A stretch of DNA of 64,000 bases, from positions 40,591,172 through 40,655,171 of the forward strand of contig NC_023759.2 of the NCBI RefSeq assembly GCF_000499845.2, in the 5' to 3' direction. Made by a program: the position numbers and the translations under genes. Under the pieces are notes generated by a model, which was not told where the DNA came from, made no database searches, and saw only the letters and a program-made list of their open reading frames with translations. This DNA comes from Phaseolus vulgaris (lineage: Eukaryota > Streptophyta > Magnoliopsida > Fabales > Fabaceae). Positions 47,051 to 59,999 of this stretch are shown here, one piece after another (position 1 is the first letter of the stretch; each line of letters starts with the position of its first letter).

Positions 47051-49762
47051 GCTGCTACAAACGAAATGACAATAATAATGAATATGGTGTAAATGAAGAC
47101 GATGGTGACAAAAAATACTAGCGATGATACCTATAATGAGGGTAGTGATGAGAGTGGCAGTGTTAACAAGAACAAGAACAATGGTGGCAAGAGTGGTGAT
47201 AGTATTTCTAATAGAGGTAAGTGGTATGAAAATAGAAAGAAAGTTAATTCTTTCATTTAATTGCCTTCGAACTCAACTCTCTTCAGGATAAGAAATATAC
47301 TACTCTGAAGAATAAACGATAAGATATAAGAATCATAGCATATCCTATTGGTGCACCAAACGAATGATTATAGCTAGAATTTATCCCATTATATTCCGAC
47401 CATGGATCCTTGATGTTTTTCTTTTGCACTTCCATTACCTTTGACAGGAAGACCAAGTCCCCGTATTTATATAAATGACATGACTGAAGGGTGGCATGCT
47501 AGCCAATACCGCCCAGTACCATATCATACTTTAACAGTGTTTTGACCAGTTCATGTTTCTTTGAGCATAAAAGAAAGCGCAGATAATTGTTTCACTATTA
47601 ACGTTTGTTTCAATAAATTCTCGCAAAAATGCAACTGTGGAAAGATGAGGGGTGAGACGGGAGTTGCCCTCCTAAGTGTGATGAAGAAAATGGAAACTAA
47701 GTGACATTGTTGTGGTTTACAGCTTTTCCCTGTCCTTCCCACAGAATTATGAAATTTGTTTAAGGTTAACGTCTATTAAAAAAAAATTGAAATTGCATTC
47801 AAATGAAATTGTTTAACTGGTTTACATAAAAAACACAAGTCATTGTGTTTCAAAACCACTTTGTACAACAACAAGCACAACACAACACTAGTTGGTTAAA
47901 CCATACACGGCAGCATAGTGAAATGTAGCATGTATGTTGAGAGGTGGGAAATTCGTTCGGGTGTTCCGCCTCAGTAAGAGACTGGTGTTGACAGCGAGAT
48001 GGCAACTTGGTGGAGGTGAAGATGTTTTTGAACTGCAACCCTTCTCTCACAAAGTTAACACTCGATGACCTCAATTTCCCTCTTTATTTATTGAATTTTA
48101 TTTTCTCTTTTATTTATTTTATTATTATTCGCTGTCGGAGTTCCGTTAGATTGTAACATTGTTGTTGAAGAATGGAGCAGAGGTAAATTCTATAAATTAT
48201 TGTGGCCAGGAGACATTTTCTCAATTTAATGAATATTGGTTTTGATTTGAAAACAAAAAATAAAAAAATATTGGATTATAAATTGGTGAGATGTCTATTT
48301 AGTTTTGAATTTTTCAATATCGGAGTGTTCCATTTTTTTTCAATTATACAACCAAATAAATTTTTATAATTAATTATATTACACAATTTATTTTATTTTA
48401 ACCTTTTCCTTTTACATTAATTTACTACAAACTTTTCACTTATTTCTATTCATTTCCACTCCTCTCAATCTAAACAATCTCATTTTGTACTTTCTTTCTC
48501 TTCTTTTATTTCCTTTTCACTCCTCCTTTAATCCAAAGAAAGCTTAAAAAACAGAGTATAAAGCTACCAAAGTGTACTATTATGCCAAAGGTTTACCTAT
48601 GTTATTATATCAATAGTAGTAGACCCCCTAGGGAGGTGAACCAAAAAACTGTTATACATATGGCGGATGGCTTATGACAGAAATCATAGCAGATAAAAAA
48701 TCATAATATATATCTATAAGAATTGATAAAAAAGAAAAATATATTAAAAACAACAAAATCATAGACTGAAATCCAAGATATCTCAACTCAAAATAATTTC
48801 ATTTTCAGTGCTTGACATTGTCCTATGAGTGAAAAAGAATTAAGAACAACGTTGTAGGATTAATAGAGAAAAAAAACACAGAATAACATGTTTCTGAAAC
48901 TCTAAATATTGAACGTTCAGAAAAACAGAACTAAATTCTGAAATTTTGAAAAAATAGAGCAATAAGGAGAACAGTAACAGGCCTAATTGACAGTAAGAAG
49001 AGAGAAAAAGAGATGAGGCACATCTGAAGAAATGAAGACCAGGAGAAGAATCAGCAGAGAAAAAGAAAGACAGGGAAGGAAAAAGGGGGAAAAACAAAAA
49101 GAAAACCTATTATGAGTCATCGGATTTGTTCATTGGAAAGCAGGGAGGGGGTAATTTCCCCATAGCAGTTATGGCAACAACAGGTACCTTTTGCCTAATG
49201 CCGAAACTTCCATCTTAAGAACCAACCCAAGAGGAAAATCCGAAAATAGTTTGCTTAATAGCCTCTTTGGTTGCCTCGGAACAACTATTCATAATCTCAA
49301 CAATAAGCAAAACATGACAAAATCTTAATTTGATGCCTCAGGAAAAAAAATATACAAAATATCAAGATGTTTATGTTTGAAAGTTTTGGGGTAAGAGTTA
49401 CTATCTATTGTTTGGATGCAGGAGGGGAACTCTCTTATGTCCTCTTGTTTGAGAGCTAATATAAACGGAAGGAATAAGTTACAAAAAGAAAATTCCAATC
49501 TTTACATGCAAATCTATTTTGTTCTACCAAACATGTGAATAAATAATTCCCGTATATGAATTCCCTAAAATGATAAATATTTAACAAACCAAAGGCTCCT
49601 TGATGTCAAAGATATTGGAAATTAACAAATTGAAGGGGCCCATTTGCAAATTGCAACAAGAGAGGAGAAATGCGTTTAAGTAGAACAGTCGATAGAAATA
49701 GGCCCCAAAGCCCCTAATCATATCCAAATTTCCAACATTCACGTTTGGCAAGGGAAATTGCT
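47051..49762. other. Intergenic DNA, no gene seen
   Basis: 47060-47260 is rich in GGTGATGA/AACAAGAACAATGG-type simple sequence. Short frames at 47551-47742, 47850-48074 and 48840-49097 lack family resemblance. The right part may belong to the 3' region of the minus-strand gene at 52280-52918, but that is not shown. Confidence 0.4.
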
Positions 49763-50321
49763 AAATCTTTAAACTTTATTCCTGCCTTCTACAGTAATGT
49801 GCAAAAACAGGCAAATGAATTTGGCCCATAAAATCCAGGGTAAAAGAAGACATCGAGACATCTATCACCAGCTGAAGAGTACCCAAGTACTTGGTGAACT
49901 CACCCTCAAAAACTAGCTATTGAGAGGGGGAACCAAACACTTAAATACACCATCAAGCATCTCATACTCAATCTGGGACTTGGGCATCCATAATACCCAA
50001 GTTCCTAGCATAGCACCATCCTAAGAGTCAAACGTCTCTAAGCTTTCGATCTACAACAATTCACAATTGTGAAATCTTTAAACTTTATTCTTGCCTTCTG
50101 CAGTTGAGAGCCAAACGGGGAAAAGAAATTTGACCCATAAAATTCAAGGTAAAAGAAATCAAGACATCTATCACCACTGAAAAGTTCCCCCAAGTGCTTG
50201 AGAAACCCACCCTCAAAAGCTAACTATTAAGGGGAAGAACCAAACACTTGAATACTCCACCAAGCATAATATACAACACAATTTAGGACTTAGGCACCCT
50301 ATAAAAACCAAGTTCTTATCA
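49763..50321. repeat. Diverged tandem duplication of about 250 bp, period about 309 bp
   Basis: Copy 1 (about 49763-50010) and copy 2 (about 50072-50321) share AAATCTTTAAACTTTATTC, GACATCTATCACCA, AACCAAACACTT and CCAAGTTC blocks in the same order. They differ at many sites and by small indels, so the duplication is old. Confidence 0.8.
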
Positions 50322-52279
50322 CTAGCTTTCTTCCCATAACAGGAAGCATCATTGGCTTACATTCAAGAATATACCTATGACTTCTAACCCAAACCCATTT
50401 CTCCTTATTATTTGAGCTATTCCTTATTGGTTAAAAGGAAACATAATTTGTTTAACTTCTACTTTAAAATTACCATACAGAGGCAGGGAGAAGAGAAAAC
50501 CACAGATATGGTGCATCAATAATTAAGAAACATAAAATGTAATGTATCACACTTCTCATAGTATGTCTGAACTCTCAATCAATGGCACCAGTAAAGCTAA
50601 CAACGGAAGAATGTGTACTAAACTTACAATGAAACTTGATTCCAAACTCAATCAAAAAAAACCCAGAACAAGTTGATCTGAATATGCAGACTCAAATTAT
50701 AACCTATAATCTGCCTGGTTGATTTAGTAGACATCAAAGTGAATAAATTGTAAATATTACCTTTAAAATCCCCTTCAACACTCACAATCAACCAACCATG
50801 CAATAGAAGGCAAATAAATACATAGTAGAAAAGTAAGCAGCACATAGAGATCTGGCTTCCGTAGAACAAGACAAAAAAGTACGCCAAGCAGAAAAAAGCA
50901 ACAGCATATCATCATGAAAAAAATTACTTAATTGATATAATTTTCAGATTCAATTTAACTAGACTCCAGCACAACCCCTCAAAAAATTTCACCTTATGAT
51001 ACGTTCAAATACATGGGACTACAGTTATTTTTTACGTTATCATGCCAAGTCTGACCCCTATGTAACTTACTATTAAAATGACATTCAGAACATAAATCAA
51101 AAGTTAGAGTGAAGCAAAACCTGGATACTTGATTCGCTAAACTCTATGAGATGACATTTTGATAACTTCTGCACCAACCAAAGAAAGAATAAGTTACTTG
51201 TATGGCACAGGCTTCTTAAAATTATTCTTTAAGACAACGAAAATTTAAAGTTATGCACAATCAACAGTATGTTAATATATATTGTGTGAAGCATCAAAAA
51301 AACTCCAGTCTCCACCAGCACAGCTGACATTTTCAAGCAGTCATAGCATAGCAATGCCAAAGATGTCTGTTAATACAGTTTCCATATGATTTCTATTTTC
51401 TAGCAGTTATGATTCACGACCTAATAAAAAGTACTACAGTTGTCTGACTACGAAGGACAGTACCACCCCATGTGTGACATCAATTTTATCCATGATCTAT
51501 AACTATATAGAAAGGGGATAGGGAGTTTTGTTGTACACATTTTTTTCTTTTAGTCTACGCCTATAACTTCCAAAAGAAATTATTTTATCCCCATAATTAC
51601 ATCCCTATAATTACATGATTTACACCAGTCATATTAGCATCCGCATTCTAAAAACCATCCACTTCAACTATTTAACTTTTATTAAATTTTTTATTTTTAA
51701 AAATACAAAGAGGCACAAAGTTCCTCCTTTCCCCTAGTACAAACAATGATGGTCCATACAAAATTTTCACACCGAAGTATAAGATTCAACATAGAATACC
51801 CAAGTATGGAGACCCTATAGCCTTATATTTCCAATTATCCATGACATTGGCAGCCTAAACGTATGAATGCAAAACTCCATTGTATCTCACATACTAGTCC
51901 GAAAATAGCTATCCACAACACATCCACCCAGTTCAAAGCAGAGATTTCTTGAAGGATAAAACTTGGATGTAGTTCGGGTGTTCTTCGTACTGTTCTGTAA
52001 TCAAGTGAAATTTCACCTCTGTAATCCATGTAATACAGGTTTGTATTAAAACCAACATAAACTACTCAGGAAATACTCCAACTCTAATTGGAGTACAACA
52101 ATAAAAGAAACCAAGGAACTATAAATAAAATTTGTTCTTTAATGACTTCTTTAACCAATAAACTCTGTATAGGAACTACTGTAATCTACCTGACATACCC
52201 CAACTGTCTAAGCCAGAACCCAGAAGTATAAAAACAAGTATTGGGGTTTCGAAACTCTACCTCCGGTATCAGGCCAAAA
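50322..52279 (-). other. Downstream region of the cysteine-rich protein gene
   Basis: Directly past the stop codon at 52280, the minus strand reads like a plant 3' untranslated region for a few hundred bases. Farther left, no exon was recognised, and a small frame at 52029-51835 has no family resemblance. The transcript end is not determined. Confidence 0.4.
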
Positions 52280-52918
52280 TTAGTTTTCGGTGTCTTGTTG
52301 TCGCTCACCCAAAATGCATTGCACATAATTGTCAAATCCCAGCAACTCGCTAGCCTTGCAATTGGTCATCTCCAAATCACCACCAATCAGACCCACTTGA
52401 TTCATCAACCACAAGCTCCTCCCACTCGCAGGCATCGATGCCCAACCAATCAACTTCCCAACATCCTTGGAACTCAAAACCCCTTTCGCAACCCTAATCC
52501 TCGCGTCCCTAAAGGGAACCAAACACTTGTCCCTGGCAAAACCAACACACTTCTCCTTAGCCACGGCTAAACAATCCGCCATCTCACGCACTTCGCACTG
52601 CTCCCGCTCCTTCAGATCAGAAAGTGTGGAACCCGCCAGAGCCTTCCACCATGTAGGCTTACAGTTCCTGGAAGCACTCACGGCACATCCGATCCTCGCC
52701 CCCTCCTCGCACTGCTCAACGATTTTGCGCTCACAGGCTACGAACGAAGACGCCCACGCACGCGAGTCCCTAAAGGCGAGCACGTACGTTCCCGCCGACG
52801 GCTCGTCGGAGCGACCCGCCGGTAATGGTCCCCGGAGTAAGGATACGGGGCGGTCGAATTCGATGACGGTTGAAGAAGGTGAGTAGTCGACGACATTGTC
52901 GGGGACCGATGCATCCAT
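52280..52918 (-). CDS. Cysteine-rich plant protein of unknown function, 212 residues
   Basis: A single-exon frame with strong coding character: it is GC-richer than its surroundings and stays open while the complementary strand also shows only shadow frames. It starts MDASVPDNVVDYSPSS and ends GERQQDTEN. Ten cysteines occur, eight of them in about residues 62-135 at rough 7-12 residue spacing (for example CERKIVEQCEEGARIGC, REQCEVREMADCLAVAKEKC, RDKC), within helices of Ala/Glu/Lys/Arg. There is no clear signal peptide or membrane helix. Paired cysteines on helices recall CHCH-like or metal-binding helical hairpins, but the exact twin CX9C pattern is not seen. I do not recognise the family and assign no function. 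The upstream region is GC-rich like a housekeeping promoter. Confidence 0.8.
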   Translation of the reverse strand: MDASVPDNVVDYSPSSTVIEFDRPVSLLRGPLPAGRSDEPSAGTYVLAFRDSRAWASSFVACERKIVEQCEEGARIGCAVSASRNCKPTWWKALAGSTLSDLKEREQCEVREMADCLAVAKEKCVGFARDKCLVPFRDARIRVAKGVLSSKDVGKLIGWASMPASGRSLWLMNQVGLIGGDLEMTNCKASELLGFDNYVQCILGERQQDTEN

Positions 52919-53165
52919 TATTGCTAGTTAGGGTTTTAGAGGTTTAGGGTTAATCGGTTGGAAAACTCGAAAATCAAATGAGTGCTGAGGAGAGAAGGGG
53001 AATTGATAAGTGAAAGTGAATTCAGACGAAAATTCAACAGTCAATCAGAAAGTTCCCTGTGCAAATTCTGGACGGAGAAAACGCCGCAACGCAGTGCCTT
53101 CCGCAGCCGCGCCGCTGCTCTCGACAACCGATCTTATATTTCTAGATCCTCTTAATCATAGTGAC
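52919..53165 (-). promoter_or_regulatory. 5' leader and promoter region of the cysteine-rich protein gene
   Basis: GC-rich for this window, with AACCCTAA/TTAGGGTTT-like sequence at 52927-52952 (a telo-box-type element, common near start sites of plant housekeeping genes). A TATA-like AAATATAAGATC lies at about 53133-53142 on the minus strand. Start site not known. Confidence 0.45.
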
Positions 53166-54159
53166 GTACAAAGGATAAGATAACGCGACATGCCAAGTAT
53201 AAACACTGAAACATCATGCTTCTAATATTTGAAACATTTTACACTTTTTTTCTGTTTTTACTTTCAAAAAAAAAATATCTATAACTAGTTATATAAAAAG
53301 AGGAAACGTCCTCGAAACTGTTTTTATTTTTATCTTATTTCAACATTTTATTTTATTACTTTATCTTGACTAATTTCATCACTATTAAACACTTGTTAAA
53401 TAAGAAGCACTTCATAATTGACATTGTGGAAATTATTTTTCCATTTTTTAAAACAAATATTTATTGTAGTATTGGTCTATCCTTCACTAGGTTTTTTTAT
53501 TCCATGATTTTGGTGATTTTTTTTGTTGGTTCTTCTTTGTGTCGTTCTTTATCAGTTTTGGTATGTCCTTTCTTTATATTTGTGATTGTCTGACACTTTT
53601 GGACTGTTGGATCTGTTTTGGTGTGTTCTACATTTATGTTTGTGATTGTTCGACGACTTTGAGCTGTTTTTTCAAGAGGATTTGTCGTTGGATGATTTTT
53701 TATTAGTGTATATTCTTTGTGTATTGCACATAGTCCTTCTCTTCCTCACTTTTGTCGTTCACGGGATGTTTGTGCTTTGGTCGCATTGTGTTTTTTTTCT
53801 GCTGTTTTTGGCTTTTTTTATTATTATTTATATCAATTTAACAATTACATATAATAGTAATAAATCAAAACATTAATTATAAAAACAATAATTCATAGTA
53901 AAAAAATATCATGTGAATATAGAAAAATATTTAAAACTATACTTATATTATCTATACCTATATATAAAAGAGATTTCCAATCATAACTATTTTTGGTTAT
54001 ACACAAATTTGTTTCATTTTATCCTTATATCAATATTTCATTTTATTATTTTATTTTGGTTATTTCGTCATTTTATAATTTCTTAAATTTAAAACTAAAA
54101 AAATAATATTAAATTTGAAAAAAACTGTTTCAGACATGTGTAGTACATTTATTTGAAAA
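53166..54159. other. T-rich intergenic DNA with a 60-bp duplication
   Basis: No gene recognised. GTTTTGGTATGTCC (53555) and GTTTTGGTGTGTTC (53615) begin two imperfect 60-bp tandem units. Plus-strand open frames at 53366-53593 and 53646-53876 are Phe/Leu/Val-rich products of T-rich sequence. Confidence 0.5.
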
Positions 54160-57060
54160 GAATGAGTTAAGCAAAACTTTGAACTGAGACGTGGTTTGAT
54201 GGGTGGTTACTTTAACTGTTTCAAACTTTTGGGAATCCTTCCTTAATTTAATGAGAACCATGACCAATGAATATTGATAATTGATCCATTAATTATATTC
54301 AATTATGGTCATTCCAAAGTATTGAAATCATATCTCTCTTAAAGACTATAAAGTCCAACCTTGAAAGTTGAAGATAGTATTTTCAAGGTATCTTGAAAAT
54401 GTGATAAGCATTAATTATCCAATATCTCTTTATGAAGAAGCATTCCTCTTATTCTCTACATAAAGAGAACTTGTGAGAAAGAGAAATGTAAGCAAGTGAA
54501 AAGAGCAACATACAGAGTAAAAGAGATAGTTATCCACCATAGTGTGAGATTATAACCACTTATACTGTAAGGATATGCATGAGTCAATTTCTTGCAAAGA
54601 CGAGTCAGAAGGTAAGAGTGATAAAGATTGGGAAATTTTGAATTGAAAAACTGTTACAATGATTCCAAAGTATATTGATAGAAGTTTGTTTGAGCATGTG
54701 TCCACATACACAAATGCTTATGAGTTATGGTTAAAACTTAAATCTATGATTCAAAAGAAAATTCCTATAAATAAAGCATCTATTGTCAATAGACTATTGA
54801 AACTTAACTACACAGATGGTCAAAGTATAATGGAGCACTTAAATTCATTTAAGGGTTTTGTCAATCAATTGACAAAGATAGATATAAAAATTGATGATAA
54901 GTTGTAAGCACTTTTGTTACTCAGTTCGTTGCTTGAGAGTTGGGGCACACTAGTAGTCACGCTCAACAACTCAGTCCCAAATGGGAAGATCTCAATGGAC
55001 ACTGTTTCAGACAATTTGTTGATTGAAGAATCTAGAAGGAAAGAAAAAGGTACAAATTATCAATATGAAGCAAATGTTATTGAGAAGCAAGGAAGAGGTG
55101 AATCTCGTAGGAGAAATGAATCTCGTGGAAGAAACAAAAGCAAAGCCAAAGGTCATTCTCAATCTTGCACAAGAACAACAATATGTCATTATTGTAGCAA
55201 AGAAGGTCATAAGAGATCTGAATGCATATTTCTGAAGAGAGACCAAAAAGTTGAAACTGTTCATCCAGACTCAGTTGATCCAAAGAAGAAGAATTGTACT
55301 CCAACCACAACCATCGTCGTTGACGATGATTTTTGTTCTTATTGGAAAAGACAATTACCTAAATGTCGCATATGGTTATTGCTCTTGGATTGTTGATTCT
55401 GGTGCCTCTTTCCATTTAAGTCCACATGAAGATTTCTTTTCAAATTACAAAAAAGGTGACTATGAAACCATGAAAATAGGAAACCATGTTACACGCAAGA
55501 TTGTAGGTATTGGTGATATCGTGTTACTAACAGACACATGAAACAAGCTTGAACTGAAGAAAGTGAGGCATGTTCCAAAAATGCGTCTCAACCTTATCTC
55601 AACGGGTAAGTTGGATGATGATGGTTTTATAAGCCACTTTTGTACTAGAAAGTGGAAACTAGGAAAAGGGAACAAGTCATTATCAGAGGTTCAAAGGAAT
55701 GATTTTACATTATGCAAGGAAGAATTTGTTCTGGAGAGGCAAATGTTGCTACAGACTCCAAAGATGTTTGACACAGATGATTGGGGCATATGAGTGAGAA
55801 AACACTCGAGATGCTCGTCAATGGTGAAGAGTATCGTGGTCCCTTTGAAGCATATTGCAAGATGTGTGGCATCAAAATGATGAAGACACCACCAAAGACT
55901 CCTCAACTGAATGGAGTAACCAAAAGAATGAATCGTACTATTGAAAATAAAGTCAGATGCATGTTACAAGGTGCTAACCTCCCCAAGTCTTTTTGGGGTG
56001 AAATAATAAAGATTATAGTTGATCTCATAAACCTTACACCATCAATACCTCTAGATGGAGAGATTTCAGAGGAAGTGTGGTACAAGAAGAAGGCATCCTT
56101 CAACCATCTGAGAGTATTCAGATGTAAATCCTTTTTTCATATTCCAAAGGATGAAAGAAAAAAGCTAGATGTTAAGGCCAAGGAGTGCATATACATTGGG
56201 TCTCCAAATGATGAATTTGGGTACAAATTGTGGGATCGTATAAAGAAAAAAGTTGTTAGAAGCAGAGATGTTGTATTATTTGAGGATCAAACTATCAAAG
56301 ATATTCAAGAGAAAAATCAATGTAAGTTCAGAGATCGCATTGATTCAGGGGGGAGATTCCTCAACAGATAGATCTTGATCAAATAGACCAACAGACAGAT
56401 CCTGCTCACCCAGTTTTTGACCAGACTGATGAACATCCAGCTCATCCTCAAATATAAGAAGAATCTGAACCTATAGAACAACATATGCAAGTTGAATTGA
56501 GATGCTTTGAAAGAAGAAGAAAACCATCATCAAAGTATTTTGAAGAAGATTATATTACTTTGACAGATAATGGTGAACCTCAAAACTTCTCAGAGGCTAA
56601 GGAGACAATTGAGAAAGGGGACTAGATCAAAGCCATGGAAGAAGAGATTAACTCTTTACATGAGAACTATACTTATGATATGGTGGAGCTACCTAAAGGA
56701 AGAAAAGCCTTGAAAAACAAATGGGTGTATAGGCTTAGAAGGAAGCTCGAGACCAAGGTACAAAGCTCGAATTGTTGTGAAAAGGTGAAATCAAAAGAAA
56801 GGACTTGATTTTGATGAGATATTCTCACCAATGGTGAAGTATTCCTCCATAAGAGTAGCATTGGATATAACAGCTAGCCTAAACCTAGAAGTTGAACAAC
56901 TTGATGTCAAAACAACTTTCCTACATGGAGACATTAAAGAAGAAATCTATATGGAGCAACTCAAAGGCTATGAAAAACTAGGCAAGGAACACCTAGAGTG
57001 TCATATGAAGAAAAGTTTGTATGGTATAAAGCAAGAATAAAACATAAGAGATAATGAGTT
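54160..57060 (+). mobile_element. Ty1-copia retrotransposon, decayed and 3'-truncated
   Basis: Pieces of gag, protease, integrase and reverse transcriptase occur in copia order on the plus strand (54659-57040). The 500 bp before gag may include LTR sequence, but no primer site or repeat partner was found, so the left border is approximate. Similarity stops within reverse transcriptase at 57040. Confidence 0.85.
54659..57040 (+). pseudogene. copia gag-pol remnant
   Basis: In order: gag (from IPKYIDRSLFEHVSTY), broken by a TAA at about 54905; a CCHC zinc knuckle CHYCSKEGHKRSEC near 55184-55227; the aspartic protease motif WIVDSGAS near 55387-55412 after a frame change; the pre-integrase end (MGHMSEKTLEMLV at about 55781); a deletion that removes the first part of the integrase core; the integrase end (TPQLNGVTKRMNRTIENK, then the KAKECIYIGSP region); and reverse transcriptase pieces (KALKNKWVYRLRR, then LEVEQLDVKTTFLHGDIKEEIYM). 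It ends SLYGIKQ at about 57038. The reverse-transcriptase YxDD site is absent. Several stops and shifts rule out function. Confidence 0.88.
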
Positions 57061-58807
57061 GTTCCTTTGAGATTCTTAGAAAAATTGATAAAGTGATTCT
57101 TTGGTAGATGTTTCATTCTCATCTTTTCACTCACTCTTTTTTCTAGTTTTCCTTTTCATATTTAAATTTACAGTTTAAAATTCAAAAATTGTGTTTTTTC
57201 ATTTTTTTTTAAATTCAAATTTTTAGTTTATAATTCAAAAGTTATATTTTCTAGCTTTTCTTCAAATTCAAATTTATCATATTTCAAAATTATAAAGAAT
57301 AAAATTGAAAAAAAAAATGTGTAAGAAGGGAATCTTCTCTCTATATGTTGTTATGTATATATATTTTTATAGATAACTTTTTTCTATTTTAATAATTTTA
57401 TTATTTATATTTTATAATTTTATTTTATTATTTAATTATTCATTATATCTATAATAATAAACTGTGTTATGTTATATAATGTAATATAACATTTTTTTAA
57501 TAATTTTTGAAGATAAATATGTACGTATTTAGTTTTTATTTATTTATTTTAAATGAAAGGCATTCACATCTTTGCTGTTTCTTTTTAAATCATTTGAAAT
57601 AAATAAAGTGAATCTCCGTTTTTTTTTTCTTTGTAAATAATAGTCGTGAAGAAATAAACACGAGAGATGTTAATGTTTAAAAAGGACTTCTTTTCGTCTG
57701 TAAACATGGAAATTAATGATAAATCAATTCCCATAAAATAATTTATGTTCCTCAATATATATAACAGTATATTTTTTTTTATAATAATCACGTGTATTAT
57801 AAGCTATATATATATAGAATTTTTATTATTAAAAAAGATTTAAAAAATGATATCAAATTGTAGGAGGATGTTTGTCATTAATTAAAACAAAATCAAACTC
57901 TGAATATTTAATAAAAAGAGTAAAAAAGGTATATCAAGAAGCAATCACAACCCAAATAGTGTTGTAACTAGTGAAATTCTTATGCATAATATAATTAAAA
58001 ATATTATGTTTGCGTTTACGTTTGCATAAAACCTTCCAAATACAAATATCCCTCCCTTGAAGCATTACGAATATTCCATGTACATAAAACTTCTAGTTAA
58101 ATATATTATAGATTTCAAGTTTCAGAAAACTAAAACTTTTCTTAAATCAAACACTACCTAAATTATATAAACTTTAATAGCCAATTTACCATTAAATGGT
58201 GTAAATTGTAATGTTTTTTTTTTATATTTAGTGACCAAATCATAACTCTTTTAAAAAAATAGATTTTTTTTTCAACAATAAATAAAAAAATAAAATGAAA
58301 CAATTCACGGTGTTTCAATTCTTATACAATGTGTTTAAGTTTCACCTACATTAGTAAGTCAAGAAGTCAAGAAGAAAAAAATTAGGGCGATGCAACACCT
58401 TTCAAGTTTCAATCTTAATAATATCCGTGATTTTACGCAAAAGAACAGAAACTACAAACCAAAAAAAAACATATATGACCGATCCAACAAAATCATAAAC
58501 ACACCTAACACAAAAATGTATAAATTATTTACCCTTAAATAAAGTAAAAAAAAAAACAACAAAATGTTAATAACAAAACTTATTTTCTTCATTATCTCGG
58601 ATTCCATAGCAGATTCTTTGTTGATCTAAGATCAATATTAGGATATTATCATTTCTTCATGTGTCTCTATTTTATTCTCAGTAGAAAATGTTAAACTTAT
58701 ATGTTATAAACTTTACATTAAGTAATTAAGAAATTTAAATAATATAAAACTGTATAAACATAATAATTTTAGAAGAAAGAAAGAAATAAAAGTATTTGCA
58801 AATGAAA
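57061..58807. other. AT-rich DNA between the copia remnant and the calmodulin-like gene
   Basis: No gene recognised. The right edge (about 58600-58807) is the probable 3' untranslated region of the minus-strand CML gene. Confidence 0.5.
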
Positions 58808-59507
58808 TCATTTGAGCATCATAATCCTCGCAAATTCATCAAAGCTAACTTGGCCATCCCCATCCAAATCTGCATCTCTGATCATTTGTTCTGCCTCTTC
58901 ATCTGTCAGCCTCTCTCCCAAACTCATCATTACGTTCCTCAGCTGAAAAAACATCGCAAAACAAATTAACAAATGAATGATTCAATCAAAACCATGAATA
59001 AAAAACACGTTCTTTACCTCAGTGGCGGATATGTATCCGTCTTCATCTCTATCAAACACTTTGAAGGCTTCTTTCAGCTCTTCAGATAAAGTTTCCTACA
59101 AATTTATACAATCATTAGCCTCAAAACCTAAATTTAATTAATATATGCTATCATCACCAGTTTTTCTATCTTTTACCTTCATTTTTCTACCCATAATACT
59201 CAAGAACTCTTCAAAATCTATACTCCCATTACCATCAATGTCCACCTCACTGATCATGTCTTGGATTTCTTTCTTTGTTGGGTTCCCTACTATTGATCGG
59301 AAAGTGGTCGTCAATTCCTCCACGCTAATGAATCCTAGACACCACCAAAGGGCCAACAAGTCAAAATCCAAAACCCAATGAGAAAAAATAATAATAAATG
59401 ATAAAATCATCAAGATGCAGAAAGAACACACCATCACAATCCTTGTCAATGAGGCAAAAGGCTTCTTGGAATTCAGCAATCTGATCATCCGTCAGTGCAC
59501 CTTCCAT
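58808..59507 (-). CDS. Calmodulin-like Ca2+ sensor, CML8/CML11 type
   Basis: Exons 59507-59432, 59334-59177, 59095-59018 and 58942-58808 join in frame (447 nt, 148 residues plus stop) with GT-AG introns. It starts [20 protein letters not shown]. Four EF-hand loops are present: 21-32 (DKDCDGFISVEE), 57-68 ([12 protein letters not shown]), 93-104 ([12 protein letters not shown]) and 129-140 ([12 protein letters not shown]). All keep Asp at position 1, Gly at 6 and Glu at 12, so all four should bind Ca2+. Length and layout match calmodulin-like proteins 8 and 11, which are close to true calmodulin. Loop 1 has Cys at position 4 where calmodulin has Gly. It is cytosolic or nuclear and acts by binding target proteins when Ca2+ rises. 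Confidence 0.95.
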
Positions 59508-59617
59508 TACTTGTTATGCAGTATCAGTTAACTGATATGGGAAAGCAAAGAAAATCTGAATGAGCAATGTGTTGCTTGGTTATCTTTGAATGAATTGAAC
59601 CTGCTTCATTTTTCTCA

Positions 59618-59632
59618 CACATATATAGATGT
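59618..59632 (-). promoter_or_regulatory. Probable TATA box of the CML gene
   Basis: ATCTATATATGTG on the minus strand lies about 115 bp upstream of the start codon at 59507. Assigned by motif and spacing. Confidence 0.55.
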
Positions 59633-59639
59633 GTCATGT

Positions 59640-59999
59640 GATGCGGCAATTTTTATTGAAACAGTCAAAGATCAAACTCTAAATTCAAAGTAAAAGCTAA
59701 TTTTCTTTAGTAGGGAAATTTACAAGTCAGACTTGGTGTTTGATCTCAATTATTCATTCACAAAGTCAATGAAAACGCGACTTCAAAGTTTTTGTCCTCG
59801 TTAAGAGTCGTGGACTATGAATTTTGTTATCGTATGTGTGTTACATTATTTTATAAGTAAAAAATAATGAAAGTTTATATATTTAATTTTTTTCTAATTT
59901 TTTGAAATGTTTTTTAAGAATAAAATTGTATCAGAAATTCGAGTTTAAAAGCGGATAATATCTGGTAGGTGTTATTGATCTTAACAATGTTTCAATGGA
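59640..59999. other. Upstream region of the CML gene
   Basis: No coding sequence seen. Part of it (about 59880-60020) is similar to 60910-61045, see the repeat entry. Confidence 0.45.

Noticed and set aside
52241..52886. Plus-strand open frames of 109 and 139 codons
   Set aside because: They are antisense shadows of the minus-strand cysteine-rich protein gene.
53366..53876. Two plus-strand frames that look like membrane proteins
   Set aside because: Phe/Leu/Val richness follows from T-rich DNA; a 60-bp tandem duplication lies inside.
35615..59507. A functional calcium gene cluster (Ca2+ pump and calmodulin-like sensor)
   Set aside because: The two genes are about 20 kb apart with unrelated genes and retroelements between, and plants have many scattered members of both families; proximity is best taken as chance.
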